The notes: generated from the letters alone by a model not told the origin. 64,000 bases of DNA from Lomentospora prolificans (GCA_029532625.1 JARFXM010000009.1:124001-188000); one strand, 5' to 3'. Shown: positions 22,723-33,754, counted from the first letter of the stretch. Numbers and translations: made by a program.

Positions 22723-23700
22723 ATTTGTGTTACGGGAATGGCTCAGGTATTCGAAAAAAGGCAAGTGACAGTAAAGTGAGTCTGTAGCTTGGATTCGCTC
22801 ATTGTCTGGCTCATCTGAGGGCGGCGCGATGGGACCGTATTTATCCTCAAGAGAGAGCGTGGAGCTGAAATCACCGACTTGTAAGACTATGAATAACAAT
22901 CAAGAAACGCGATCCCAGGCCATCCGTACACCCGAGTCTAACTCTCGGGGTGTACGTTTTGGCTACGCGTTGTCGAATAACATGGGCGGCGAGTTGCTCA
23001 TCATCACACGAACCCGCAGACCAAATCGGCATCTGCGATCCGCCTCTATCATCATGAATAGCGTAACGAGAAATCTCGTGATGGTTGATTGCGGATCCGG
23101 ATCGATGATCAAAGAATCTGGGGTAATAGTAGGGCTGGGGGGGGGGGGCTGAATCCCCGATCCCCAATCTCCAGATTCACTTGCGGACCCGCAAGCGTGC
23201 TCTAGTCGTGGCCATGGCTTAGCATGAGGTAATCGGCAGTGTCCAAAACGGGTATAATGTAGCATATCACTTAATACCAATCCGATCGAGATGAAGCAGA
23301 ACAAGCTGGCACTCGGTCCCCAGCCCACGTTCTTTTTTGGAAATTTCGAGAATTATCCCCGCAAAACTTTAACTCGGTCTGCCGGAAGGCGGGGTTTAAG
23401 TGTCACGAGCTGGACGTGTAGTGCAGCTAATCTTCCCCAGACCGGGGGAGCTGCGGAACCGCAAGAGGGATCGTGGCACATTCCCGCAACCGATTGCGGG
23501 GTCCCGCATGTCGGCAACGAGATTAGTGTCTTTAGTTCGGCGATGAAGAACCGAACCCATCTCCGCCAAGCCGCATATAATAAGAGCAGACTTATCTACC
23601 CACGGGCTCCCCTCTGCTTTCGTCTTCTATTCTCTGTGTAGACTGAAATCTCCGCCAATTTGCTGCCCCATCGGTACTAGCCTCACAAACGACCTGCAAT
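22723..23700. promoter_or_regulatory. Divergent promoter with TTGCGG/CCGCAA array
   Basis: The 978-bp region between BVMO (minus) and hydrolase (plus) holds seven copies of the hexamer TTGCGG or its complement CCGCAA, at 23089, 23181, 23189, 23359, 23459, 23484 and 23494. Three places have the form CGG-N2-CCG: 23092-23099, 23184-23191 and 23454-23461. The one at 23181-23194 is a perfect inverted repeat. At 23484-23499 two copies face each other the other way round with 4 nt between. Zn2Cys6 dimers bind paired CGG triplets, so these are candidate operator sites, perhaps for the regulator at 16.8-19.5 kb. That link is inference. Confidence 0.6.
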
Positions 23701-25110
23701 ATGCCTTTCAACGCACAAACTACTGATCGTCTAAGGGGGATAGTGGACGGGTACTGTGCCGACACGAGGAGCGGGGTTCCCGGCACGACTGTGGTCGTCG
23801 TGGGAAAGGATGGCAACGAGCTCTTCGCTCACTCTGCTGGCAAGCGAGGAGTCGCATCGAACGAGCCCATGACGTTAGAGAACATATTCTGGATCGCCTC
23901 ATGCACCAAGATGCTGACGGGCATTGCATGCATGCAGCTTGTCGAGCAAGGACTGCTCACGCTTGACGACGGGGTGCAGCTCGAGACCATCTGCCCAGAG
24001 CTAAAAACGCTCAAGGTGCTAAAGCCGGATGGGTCCTTCGAGGAGAAACGGAATCTTATTACCCTGCGCATGTTGCTCACACACACGGCTGGCTTTGGAT
24101 ACTCGTTCTTCAACGAACGCCTTCGTGACTGGGGCATGCCGGCCGGAATAGATGAGTTCTCCGGCCGTGTTGAGGACATGATGATGCCGTTGTTGTTCCA
24201 GCCTGGTGAAGGGTGGGAATACGGGGTGAGTTTAACACACTCGTTTAGAATCCCATTCGACGGATCTGAGAGCTAATTTCTGGTCAATAATACGCGCAGG
24301 TGAACATTGACTGGGCCGGCATCGCCTTGGAACGCGTGACTGGAATGACGCTCAACGACTACCTACAGAAGAATGTCATTCAACCGCTCGGCCTGAAGGA
24401 CATGTCAATGATTCCAAACGCGTCCATGAAGTCCAGGCTAGCGTACATGAACTTTAGGGAGTCGGACGGCACGCTGCGTCCGAGAGACCACCTCCACCGT
24501 GCTCCATTGGTAGTGAACACAGAGGATAAAGCCGAAGTTGCTCGGGTCTTCAACAGCGGCGGTGCTGGTATGTTCGCGAAGCCCCAGGAGTATGCCAGTA
24601 AGTTATCTCCCAATCCATAGCTCAGACCGTCCAATTCTATAATATTGCCCTAGTTCCATTTTGACAGAATATTACTAACGAGCCGAACGCAAAGAGGTGC
24701 TTGCTGTCCTCCTGAATGACGGTACATGCCCACGGACCGGAGTACAGATCCTACAAAAGGAAACAGTCGACGTCATGTTCGGAAACAACGCACCCAAGTT
24801 CCCCAACTTCGGCAGGCAGGGCATTCCGGCCGCGAAACCGGACTTGACCGCGGCCATCCCCGACATCTACCCTGTGGAGGGGCAGCCGCCGCAAGGATGG
24901 GGGTTGACGTTTATGCTTACTAACGGTGGACCGACGGGGCGATCTCGGGGCACGGCGATGTGGGCCGGTCTTGCGAATCTTTGGTGGTGGTGCGATCGCG
25001 AAAAGGGCGTTGCCGGGATGGTTTGTACCCAGATCCTGCCATTTGTAGATCTCAAGGTATTGGGGATGTGGTTCGAACTTGAGACGGAGGTGTACAAGGC
25101 GCTGGCATGA
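23701..25110 (+). CDS. Serine beta-lactamase-like hydrolase / transesterase
   Basis: Three exons: 23701-24225, 24300-24597 and 24695-25110, giving 412 residues. The acceptor at 24694 is chosen because the earlier AGs bring stops or odd sequence, whereas this one gives QEYAKVLAVLLNDG and sits 17 nt after a CTAAC branch-point motif. The catalytic SxxK is S67-C-T-K70. The likely general base Tyr is in WEYG (about 174). A GTAMWAGLANLWWW motif replaces the KTG box, as in family VIII esterases and LovD-type acyltransferases (LovD is also about 413 residues). It has no signal peptide, so it is probably cytosolic. Sharing a promoter with a BVMO suggests it acts on the ester or lactone product. Confidence 0.9.
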
Positions 25111-25237
25111 GGGGATGAGAACTCATTTAAGGAGCGTTCCGGCGACTGAGGGCTCAGGCAGGCCAGGTGGTTTTCGAGGAAATCAGAATCAAAGCGACAT
25201 AGCGTAAATCTTGCAATTTTCTCAGTTTAAAGTATAT

Positions 25238-25341
25238 CTTCTTCTTCTTCTTCTTCTTCTTCTTCTTCTTCTTCTTCTTCTTCTTCTTCTTCTTCTTCTT
25301 CTTCTTCTTCTTCTTCTTCTTCTTCTTCTTCTTCTTCTTCT
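25238..25341 (+). repeat. CTT microsatellite, about 34 units
   Basis: About 104 bp of uninterrupted CTT. The poly-leucine frame across it is an artefact of the repeat. It sits about 130 bp after the stop codon of the hydrolase gene. Confidence 0.95.
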
Positions 25342-25641
25342 ATTAACTGAAAAATGTTTCCGCAAGTTTTTGGTACTCTACAGGTATCTTTTCATTCTTT
25401 TTTTTCAGTGCGTTACAGGCTTACAAGTACTTACAAGATACTAAAAAGCATGCACAAGTTGTAGGTCTCCTATACCCACCCTAGATAACTACCTACAAAA
25501 GGTGATAGTTAGGGGACATCGGTATCCACTTCATTTTCACAATCGCATTTTACCTTATAGTACCTTATTACCTCTCTATTCAACTGTAAATCCAGGTCGT
25601 ATTTTATAACTCCTATTTTTTCCTAGAAAAAGATCCTCAAG

Positions 25642-25732
25642 AGGTGGGAAGCCAAGGTTGAACAGGCTCGCACAGATACTAACGCTGTTATTGAATCATA
25701 GCACTGAAGAAGGTGGGAAGCCAAGGTCGAAC
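25642..25732 (+). repeat. 22-bp direct repeat pair
   Basis: The segment starting AGGTGGGAAGCCAAGGT at 25642-25663 recurs at 25711-25732 with one T/C difference. No larger element is visible around it. Confidence 0.7.
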
Positions 25733-26722
25733 TTGCATAGAGATGCCACACGAGAACAGTCGTTATTATTACTTCAGGACGTTAAAATGCCGAATAAGCA
25801 CAATTCCAACTTTTAACCCTTCTCGGGTCAGTTCCCCGGTTGCTGCTAGTAGTGCACCTTGCCACCAATGGAAACGGTAAGTAGTAAGCGGTTTCGAGAC
25901 TTTCTGACACTACGGCTTCTGATTCTTACAGCCAGCACTCCGCATGGGGACCGTCTCGAGAGCCGAAACTCACGAGAAAATAGGGCTTCCACTGGCGCCT
26001 CGAGCTGGGATCGTTGGCACAACCTCTCCCCATTCGGAGAACATAATTATCAGCAGATATTGGTCGCCGAAAAGCTGATCCTATTCATATCCAAAGATGC
26101 AACAGTAAGGATCGGTGTGAGTCTTGAGCTTGTAAAGGCAAAGATGAGCGACAGCCAGTTGTGAAGCTAGGGCGGTGAGAGGAAAAAACGTTGCGGGCTC
26201 TCAACAAATCTCGCAGCTGAATTGGCGAATGAAATCTCGAGGATACAATGAGTCATCAATGTAGCGCTCCCCCTCCAGTGACGTCACCACTGAGTGAGAT
26301 AATTTAAGGTCGCTGCACGTAAACACAAGGATCTCAGCTGGCGTAGGATTGGATTGACCCGATCTTCACGAGCCACCACGGGCCACGAGTTTAAAAGTTC
26401 CAAGCCGTCCCAGCCGTGCCAGAAAAATCTGCCCGCTGGCGATTGGCATCTCTTCTTCTTTCAACCTCTCAAGCGCAAAGACGGAAAAACAGCAAGCGCG
26501 AGTTGCGGAATTCCCTGTCCAGTTGAACTTTTTTTTTTTTTCGCCTTCTTCCTCGAGGCGGTGACGTTGGGCAAATTAGCTTTTAGAGCACTTTTTAGTT
26601 TTAGTGGAAAATCCAGGGCCCACCGCCCCACAATTTGGCAGCCCTGCTGGCTCGACCAAGCCTCCGTTGAGTGCGCACGACGATCTTCAGCTTTCTCCTC
26701 TTTTTTCCCCCCGTCGGTGAAA

Positions 26723-27550
26723 ATGCGCAATTTTGGCAGGTCTTCAGTATTTCGTTTACCCCAACTCGTGACATCCAGGAGCATTCGTTCACAAGTCCGT
26801 TTTTGCTCATCTCACAATCCCAACGATAGTAGCGACCCCCCCTCACAATATCCAAAGGCCAAGCGCGTCACGATGGGCGACGGAAGCTGCCAGGATCTCG
26901 TCAATTACCTCAAGCAGAGCCACACGCGGGTTTTTGACAACAACCGGGCGTGGGCTGCTAGCAAGCGTCAGAAGGACCCCGAGTACTTTGTCAAGCTTTC
27001 CGAGGGCCAGACCCCCGAGTACCTCTGGATCGGATGCAGTGACTCTCGCATTCCTGCCGAGCAAATCACTGGCCTTGAGCCCGGCGAGGCTTTTATTCAT
27101 CGCAACATTGCCAACCTTGTCTGCAACATCGATCTCAACTCCATGTCCGTCATCGAGTATGCTGTGAGGCATCTCAAGGTCAAGCACATCGTCATCTGCG
27201 GCCATTACGGCTGCGGCGGAGTCAAGGCCGCGATGACTCCCAAGGATCTCGGTATCCTCAACCCCTGGCTTCGAAACATCCGCGACGTCTACCGCCTGCA
27301 CGAAGCGGAACTCGATGCCATCACGGACGAGGAGGCGAGGTACAACCGCCTCGTCGAGCTCAACGTCGTGGAGCAGTGCAAGAACGTCATCAAGACTGCT
27401 GCCGTTCAAGAATCTTACGCCCAAAAGAAGTACCCCGTCGTGCACGGATGGGTATTTGACTTCCGTGATGGTCTTCTCAAGGATATGAAGGTCGATCATG
27501 AGGCTATGCTCCGCGATGTCCAGAAGATCTACAACCTCTTCGAACCTTGA
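26723..27550 (+). CDS. Beta-class carbonic anhydrase, probably mitochondrial
   Basis: Intronless; 275 residues from the ATG at 26723. From there the N-terminus (MRNFGRSSVFRLPQLVTSRS) is basic and Ser/Arg-rich with no acidic residues, like a mitochondrial presequence. A second in-frame ATG at 26873 (MGDGSCQDLVNYL) would give a cytosolic form of 225 residues. Zinc and active-site residues of beta-CAs are present: Cys-Asp-x-Arg in IGCSDSR, and His-x2-Cys in HYGCGG. The enzyme interconverts CO2 and bicarbonate, supplying bicarbonate to carboxylases. Fungi usually have both cytosolic and mitochondrial beta-CAs. The frame is open still further upstream to 26354, but that part encodes T-run artefacts. 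Confidence 0.93.
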   Translation: MRNFGRSSVFRLPQLVTSRSIRSQVRFCSSHNPNDSSDPPSQYPKAKRVTMGDGSCQDLVNYLKQSHTRVFDNNRAWAASKRQKDPEYFVKLSEGQTPEYLWIGCSDSRIPAEQITGLEPGEAFIHRNIANLVCNIDLNSMSVIEYAVRHLKVKHIVICGHYGCGGVKAAMTPKDLGILNPWLRNIRDVYRLHEAELDAITDEEARYNRLVELNVVEQCKNVIKTAAVQESYAQKKYPVVHGWVFDFRDGLLKDMKVDHEAMLRDVQKIYNLFEP

Positions 27551-27897
27551 TTTCTCGGACCCGAAGGTGCTAATACCTATCGAGCTCAGGCCCCCAGGCG
27601 TAGTAGGGCCACCACTGTCCTTGGGACTAGGTACTTGGCAGTAATGTGGGGATCGCCTGCAGGTCCTGGCATAATACTATACGCCAAGTACGGCAGTGCT
27701 TTTTTGGGATCAACAGCATCGCCAATAAAATGCATGCCTTGGTGTCCTACCGCTTCGGTGCGATTCTGTGATCATTCGGGGGATTAGGACAACAGTAAAC
27801 ATGAGCTTCACTTAATATTGAATTCCCTGGCTCATTTCCCCGCTATTATCCAGTCAATGTGTAGCTACAAAATATCCATGCAGTACACGCACCCATT
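27551..27897. other. Intergenic, convergent 3' regions
   Basis: Between the stop codons of the carbonic anhydrase and the CE1 esterase. Nothing is recognised. Confidence 0.5.
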
Positions 27898-28870
27898 TTA
27901 CTCCATCAGGCCGAAGAATTTGAGCGTAAGCGCCTCGTTCACAGGTGCAGTATGCCCAACGCCCTGCCCGAAGAAGCCCATAAGTTTAGACCCGTCACCA
28001 TAGATTATCTGGGTGTACGCCGCCGATGGCACACCCGTTACGTTCTGTGTGTTGGTCTCACCAAGCACCGCCGCCCATTGCTTCAAAGCCTCCACGGCGC
28101 ACTGGGGTCTCACGAGGAAATCGGCGTTCCCGTGCCAGATCTGCATGCGGGGCCGGCGTCCGTCATAGTCGGGGTAGGAGTTGTGCACGAACGAGGCCCA
28201 CTCCTCTGGCGTATGCGTAAGGCCCTGGGCGCAAGTCTGATTCGGCGACATGGGTGTAGCAGACGGCGCACCGGCGAAACAAGCATGGGCAGTTCCAGAA
28301 TAGGCAGAACCGGCCTCAAAGACATCCGGGTACGAACCCGCGAGCACGTTGGTCATCATCGCGCCCGAGGATGAGCCCATGACGTATACGCGTTCGGGAT
28401 CACCGCCGTAGGTCTCAAGGACGTGGTTCACCATGTTGACGATGGCGAGGGCGTCGCCGCCTTGGCCGTGGGTGAGGCTGTCTGGGCTGTGAACGTCCCA
28501 GCAGTTGTTCATGTTGGTGGTGCCGGGGTAAATAAGAATGAAGCCGAGTTGGTCGGCGTAGGATGGCATCCTTGTGCCGCGGTACCAACTGGTCGCACTT
28601 CCGCCACACGGATGAAGCTAGTCATTGAATGTTGTTAGCTGGGTCTTGGACACTTGACTCAGTCCAAACAGTTTTCGACGCAATTAGTTGTTATATCGCA
28701 ATAGTACTCACGTTTACAATGACGGGGGGTTTTTCCGTAAGTACATCTGGCACGTATTCGAACATTTGAATCTTTGTCGGGTTCGCGCCAAAATCAGTTA
28801 CCTGCTTCAAATCGGCAGCTGCCACCACGGACGCCGCCGCTAGCGCCGTGAACCACTTGTACATTGGCAT
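27898..28870 (-). CDS. Secreted acetylxylan/feruloyl-type esterase, CE1 (PHB-depolymerase fold)
   Basis: Exon 1 (28870-28712) and exon 2 (28617-27898) give 292 residues. A signal peptide is at 1 to about 19 (MPMYKWFTALAAASVVAAA); a second ATG two codons on is also possible. The join gives VIVNLHPCGGSATSWYRG, the conserved oxyanion-side segment of CE1 esterases. The nucleophile elbow is GSSSGAMM (Ser136). NADFLV and GVGHTAPV near the end give the likely Asp and His. No cellulose-binding module is attached. Such enzymes remove acetyl or feruloyl groups from xylan outside the cell, which would help the GH10 xylanase at 38 kb. Exact specificity is uncertain. Confidence 0.87.
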
Positions 28871-31547
28871 ATTGGCTGGATTGGGTAAGTGAAGAAGGGC
28901 TAGAGGGTATGGCTGGGAGCGTCCTGGCTATCTCTGAGATATTTTCCGTTATGCGAAAGTCTCGGCTCGAAGGTTAGTCCCTGCCCAAAACTGTGGTCCT
29001 CGAGGATGTTCTTATAGTTGTTGGCGGCGGTTCAAAGTACGGCCGCTCATATCCGTTTAGGGACTGAAATTTCGGAGCGAGTCCCAAAGGGCCGCGGTGT
29101 ATTATTACGGGAAGGGGAATCATCTTGGCAAATTCCGTGGTTGATGACCTCCCTAAACAAATATCCAAAGCGGCAATATATGCGATTGCCGCGTCATGTA
29201 TTTTCTTCTCCAAACCGGGGCCGTTCTCTCCAAATTCGAGTGGCTCTCAACTGATCCGAGGTTTTCCAAGCCGTGGCCAGACGAGCAGCTATGCATTTTT
29301 GGGTTTCCTTCCCCACACCCAACCCGTGTCGTCGTAATCATCCGTAACTTTCCATACTATAGAAATCGACATGGCGATATTACCCGGCTGTCATTTTTCG
29401 GGACCGTGATTTAGCGACAATCTATTTCGTCTTATATACTACCCCAACCCTCGCAGGTCCATGAATCAAACCGCTGTCACTTACCGACCTGCACTGCCGA
29501 TCGACCGTGAAACGAAGACCGGGATTCAACAGCGGCATTTATTAGGTGAGGCCAATGTGCATCTCTCCCAGTCATCGCTTCAATAGGTACAACAACATCT
29601 ACGTCCTACCTACTAACGGATCCTGATTTTGGGTCTGGAAGAAAGAGGAGTACGTCGTTAAGAATATAGCTATCCTCGTTCTTCTGATTGATTTCTTTAG
29701 TCTCAAGGGATTGCACTGCTAGTACAGGTCATGTAGTAAGTAAAAGTAAGGAACGCAAGGCTTCCCAAGAGGGCGGCAATCATATCGAACATCTTGAATT
29801 GGATTCCGAGGCATAAATCTGGGATGTTATCGCCTCGGCACGTTAATCCGTATACTTGAGCGGGGAACCTACTTCAATACTGATTATTATTACAACCGAA
29901 GCCTTCCATCCTCGCTAGTCTTCCTCGTCCCGTCTTCAGGCCCTGTGGTTCCGTCCACGGGGCCGCCAGCTCGGATCCGGCAGCGGAAACCGCTTGTGCT
30001 TCGGCCCCATCCCTCTCCAGCCCTCGTTTTAGTGCCAGGGCGACGAAATTTCAGCTTGCATCCGTGCTAGTCTATCCACAAACGGAAAAACGAGATGCCG
30101 GCCGCCGAGCATGCGGTCTCGGTCTGATCTTCGACTGTGGTCCACGTCGTCCCCTTGACACATGGTCTGCATGGCACTGGGAGAGTGAAATTCGCCGAAT
30201 ACGATGGAAAAAGAACCATAGAGATGCCTACGGAACCAAAGAGAGCGTGGACTCCATCGTAGTCAAGACTCGCAAGTATGCAACAACCCAACCACCGATC
30301 ACCTGAACGATGGGATACGTGATGCCCCAAATAGCCATTCGCGGAAACCCGGTTTTCTTCATCGCCTATCAAGCTTCATGTCCGACAAGTCACGCGAGAT
30401 GCCACAGAGTTGGAGTCGGCAAGAGGCGAGGATGCTGATCACCAACGCTAGCATACAGTCTGGCGGGAGAGCGACGTCCGTCGTTTTTTTAAGGAAGTGA
30501 TCAACTGACCAAGGGCGGGGTTGTGTGCTTCGCGATGACATTTCGACTTATTTTCTCCGTCTATCGCACGAGGCTTGGAGAGGGGAACAGAGGTGGGAGA
30601 CCACCGTTCGTTGGCGGGCTTGACCGGAGAGGCTTCCAGCGAGTTCTGCAAGCATTGAGACGCTAGCTCAGAATATTCCCAGCACTCAATCCGATCCATT
30701 GTGCCAGCGACTGACTAAAACTGGCAAGGGTATCGCTGCATTCCCCCCCAACCGGCTCCTTGGCAGGCGCGCGAGCAGCCTCCAAAAGGGTGGACCATGC
30801 CGCAGGAGAGTCAAAATTTCTGGGCACAAAGGACGATATTTTCGAGGGATGCGCTCCTCTGAGCATGCACAATGGCGTATCGCGCACGTTGGCGACCTCG
30901 AAGCGTTGGCCAAATACCGGGGTGCAGGCGTCGCCCTGGAGCACGGGGCATTGCCTAGATGTGGCACGGCCGCATCGTCTGTGGGGCCGCACGCAGTTCT
31001 GGATGCTTCGATAGGCGGATTAACTTTGGGACGCGCCGGTTTGTCGTGACCCAAGCTCGGCAGGCCTATTCCTCTTTAGGTTGGTTTCCGACAGCTCCTG
31101 GCGAGGGGCTTCAGTCCTGCAATATGTTGGAATATTAAGGGCATGTCTGGGCCTTGGATATACTCCACAGCTGACGAGGTGACGGACGAGAAGGAATCAA
31201 GTGTGGGCGTAATAGGGGCACGCAAGGCGTTGGGACACGAGCCCGATGACAGGTTCGGATGATAGGGCCGCGTACTCGGGTCGGTGAGGGATCCGTATAT
31301 ATATGTCTTCAGCTGGGTTGGAGATGCCAAAAAAAGTTATGGAAGTTTGATCTTCTCTCCTACCACGAGCAAACATTTATATTCATTTTCTTTCGCCCCG
31401 TCTATATTCAGACTTCTCGATATCGTTGCCTGGTGCAGTGTTTGCATTTTTCCTATCCGGCTTCTTCGTCATCTCCCAGGGCAGGCAACCTTCTTTTCCC
31501 GATCTCTTGCTCTCTCACCAATCATCAACACACAGATAACCATAACC
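28871..31547. other. 2.7-kb stretch without a recognised gene
   Basis: Upstream parts serve as promoters of the CE1 esterase (minus) and the LPMO (plus). On the minus strand an open segment ending at 29703 contains a short hydrophobic peptide (ATG at 29792, MFDMIAALLGSLAFLTFTYY) preceded in frame by Cys-containing sequence after a possible acceptor at about 29870. This could be the last exon of a small gene, but no first exon was found. Nothing else is supported. Confidence 0.4.
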
Positions 31548-32983
31548 ATGAAGCAAATCGCGTCAATCCTGTTTTCTGCGGCGTTGGTCGCTGCCCACGG
31601 CTACGTCGACACTGCCACTATCGGAGGCCAGTCGTACACCTTCTACCAGCCCTACCAGGATCCGTACATGAACCCGGCCCCCGAGCGTGTCTCCCGAGCT
31701 ATTGCCGGCAACGGACCGGTTGAGGACTTGACATCTATCGACCTCCAGTGCGGTGGCTATAGCGCCGGCGGCGTCGTCGGATCTTCTCCCGCTCCCCTTC
31801 ACGCCAAGGCTGCTGCTGGCTCTACTGTCACTCTTAACTGGACCCTCTGGCCCGAGTCTCATGTCGGACCCGTCATCACTTACATGGCTCGATGCCCCGA
31901 CGAAGGCTGCGACGACTGGCTTCCCGGAACTGAGTAAGTCGGATGGGACGGAGAATGGAGCCCTAGATATAAAGGTCTACTTGCTAAAGTTCGTTCCAGG
32001 CAGGTTTGGTTCAAGGTTCAGGAAGGTGGCCGCCAGGGCACCTCCAACACCTGGGCCGTTGTAAGTATCATCTCTTTTCTGCCAGCTGGCCGCGTCTTGA
32101 CATGGAACGCGCACTGACGAGCTGTAGACCCCTCTCATGACCGCGGGCAACTCTGGCGTCCAATACACTATCCCCTCGTGTCTGAAGCCTGGTTACTATC
32201 TCGTCCGACACGAACTCATCGCTCTCCACGCTTCCTATCAATACCCCGGTGTTCAGTTCTACCCCGGATGCCACCAGCTCGAAGTTACTGGCTCCGGCAG
32301 TATCGAGCCCTCCGATCTAGTTGCCTTCCCTGGCGCGTACTCGCCCAGCGACCCCGGCATCACCTACGATGCCTACAAGGGTGAGTAGTTTCAAACAAAA
32401 AAGCGTGTTTGTTATTACTTTTGTCAGACTGGCGTATCACTAACTCTTCTGACTAACCCACGTAGCCACCACGTATACCATTCCCGGACCCGCTCTCTTC
32501 TCTTGCAACGGTGGTAATGAAATCCCCAACCCCGATCCCGTCCCTGATACCACCTCCCCGGTGTCAACCCCCTCTGTGCCATCTGTCACGGCGAGAACTT
32601 CCGCCACTGACGTCTCCGTCACTATCCAGCCTAATCCTACAACCTTCTCAACCGTTCCGGTACCAGCGACCACATCGGTGGCCGATCCTGAAGAGGATGA
32701 TGCTGAGGAAGAGGAGTGTGATGCGGAAGAGGGCGAGGACGAGTGTGACGGGACCGATGAAGACGTAGAAGAGGATGAGGAAGAGGGAGAGGGAGAGAGT
32801 GGTGAGGATGTTGGCGGAGACGACACCGAGGAGTGCGATGCGGAAGAAGGCGCGGACGAGTGCGACGCTTCCGAAGAGGACGAAGAGGAAGTTGAGGAGG
32901 GCGAGGACGATGAGGAGTGCGACGCGGAGGAGGGTGAAGATGAATGTGACGCCTCCGAAGAGGACGCTGAGGAAGTGCTATAG
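31548..32983 (+). CDS. AA9 lytic polysaccharide monooxygenase with acidic Cys-patterned C-terminal tail
   Basis: Four exons: 31548-31933, 32000-32060, 32128-32380 and 32466-32983, giving 405 residues. The signal peptide ends at Ala16, leaving His17 as the mature N-terminus, the first copper ligand. The second is His105 in SHVGPV; the axial Tyr is Tyr194 in QFYPGC, with His183 and Gln192 as second-sphere residues. The catalytic domain ends near 250, followed by a Ser/Thr/Pro linker and then 99 residues (307-405) of which 64 are Asp or Glu and none Lys, Arg or His. This tail carries three copies of ECDAEEGxDECD-like sequence with Cys pairs 318/327, 357/366 and 385/394, always C-X8-C. No CBM1 is present. 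The enzyme oxidatively cleaves cellulose or related glucans. The tail is unusual; metal or surface binding is speculation. Confidence 0.95.
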
Positions 32984-33754
32984 AGGAGCATCGTGGAGAT
33001 GGCGGCAATGAAGAGCCTGGTTTGATGATGCCAGGAGGTCTTTTTATTTTTCATTTTCTCCAGCGTTCTTGGCCCCGACATTCACGCCAGGCAACCTTTC
33101 GAGCAGGGGTTTTCTGTCTGCCATTTGACAACCTGCCTCGACGGCGAACTTTTTTTTTTCTTCTTTCAATCAGTACATTTTGGATACATTATATACATAT
33201 ACATATCGTTGGCTCAATTTGCTTTCTTGGTTATGCTTTCCACAGCCTTAGGTATTTGGCCACAATTACTGACGATCCAGGACGAAGGATGTTGCCATTA
33301 TAGTTGTGGGATGAACCTACCCAAACGGGTTGGTGATTGATAAGATGGAGGAAGGCGCTATTACAGTAATAGTTAACGAATCTGTGCTGCGAAAATACAT
33401 GTGTGCGTGGGGGTGGCGGCGCTGACTAACCGAAGCGGGGAGAGTCAGTGACAAGGCCAGGCCAGGGGAAAAAAGAAAAAAAAAACTGGTGGGGGCTTGC
33501 TGGCACCTTTCCTATTGTGGTAGTCGCTTAACCACGGAAGATTGTTTCGAAATGTTCTCGTCGCGCATTGTCTTGGGGAGTGGGGACGAGTCGATCCTGA
33601 GTAGACCTACTTTCAGGATTTTCGCCCGTCGACCTCTCATCTCCCCCTCAATTCATTGCTGAAGGGGAATGCCAGGGTAATAGATCTGATTACGCCGCAG
33701 CTGGTGAATCTACGATCTCTTCTCTCCAGTGTCGGAGCACACACCTTGTCCGAC
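32984..33754. other. Intergenic between LPMO and MFS genes
   Basis: 3' flank of the LPMO and promoter of the transporter. T-runs and an A/G-rich run occur. No gene is recognised. Confidence 0.5.

Larger units (their letters stand above)
25111..26722. other. Intergenic with simple repeats and carbonic anhydrase leader
   Basis: This holds a long CTT microsatellite (25238-25341) and a 22-bp direct repeat (25642-25732). From about 26354 the frame of the carbonic anhydrase is open without stops, but that stretch contains T-runs coding poly-Phe and is taken as leader. No separate gene is recognised. Confidence 0.5.

Noticed and set aside
22723..22899. N-terminal extension of the BVMO upstream of 22722
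   Set aside because: The frame is open but has no ATG, and no upstream exon with a good splice signal was established. It is left as a possibility in the gene entry.
24668..24694. Earlier acceptor sites for exon 3 of the beta-lactamase-like gene
   Set aside because: Acceptance at 24667 leads to a stop after three codons, and the AG at 24682 lies too close to the CTAAC branch motif. The AG at 24694 gives conserved sequence.
25211..25444. Open frame coding a long poly-leucine peptide
   Set aside because: It is only the CTT microsatellite read in one frame; no other coding signal.
26354..26722. Upstream in-frame extension of the carbonic anhydrase
   Set aside because: It encodes poly-Phe from T-runs and low-complexity sequence and has no family similarity. 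The ATG at 26723 begins a plausible presequence.
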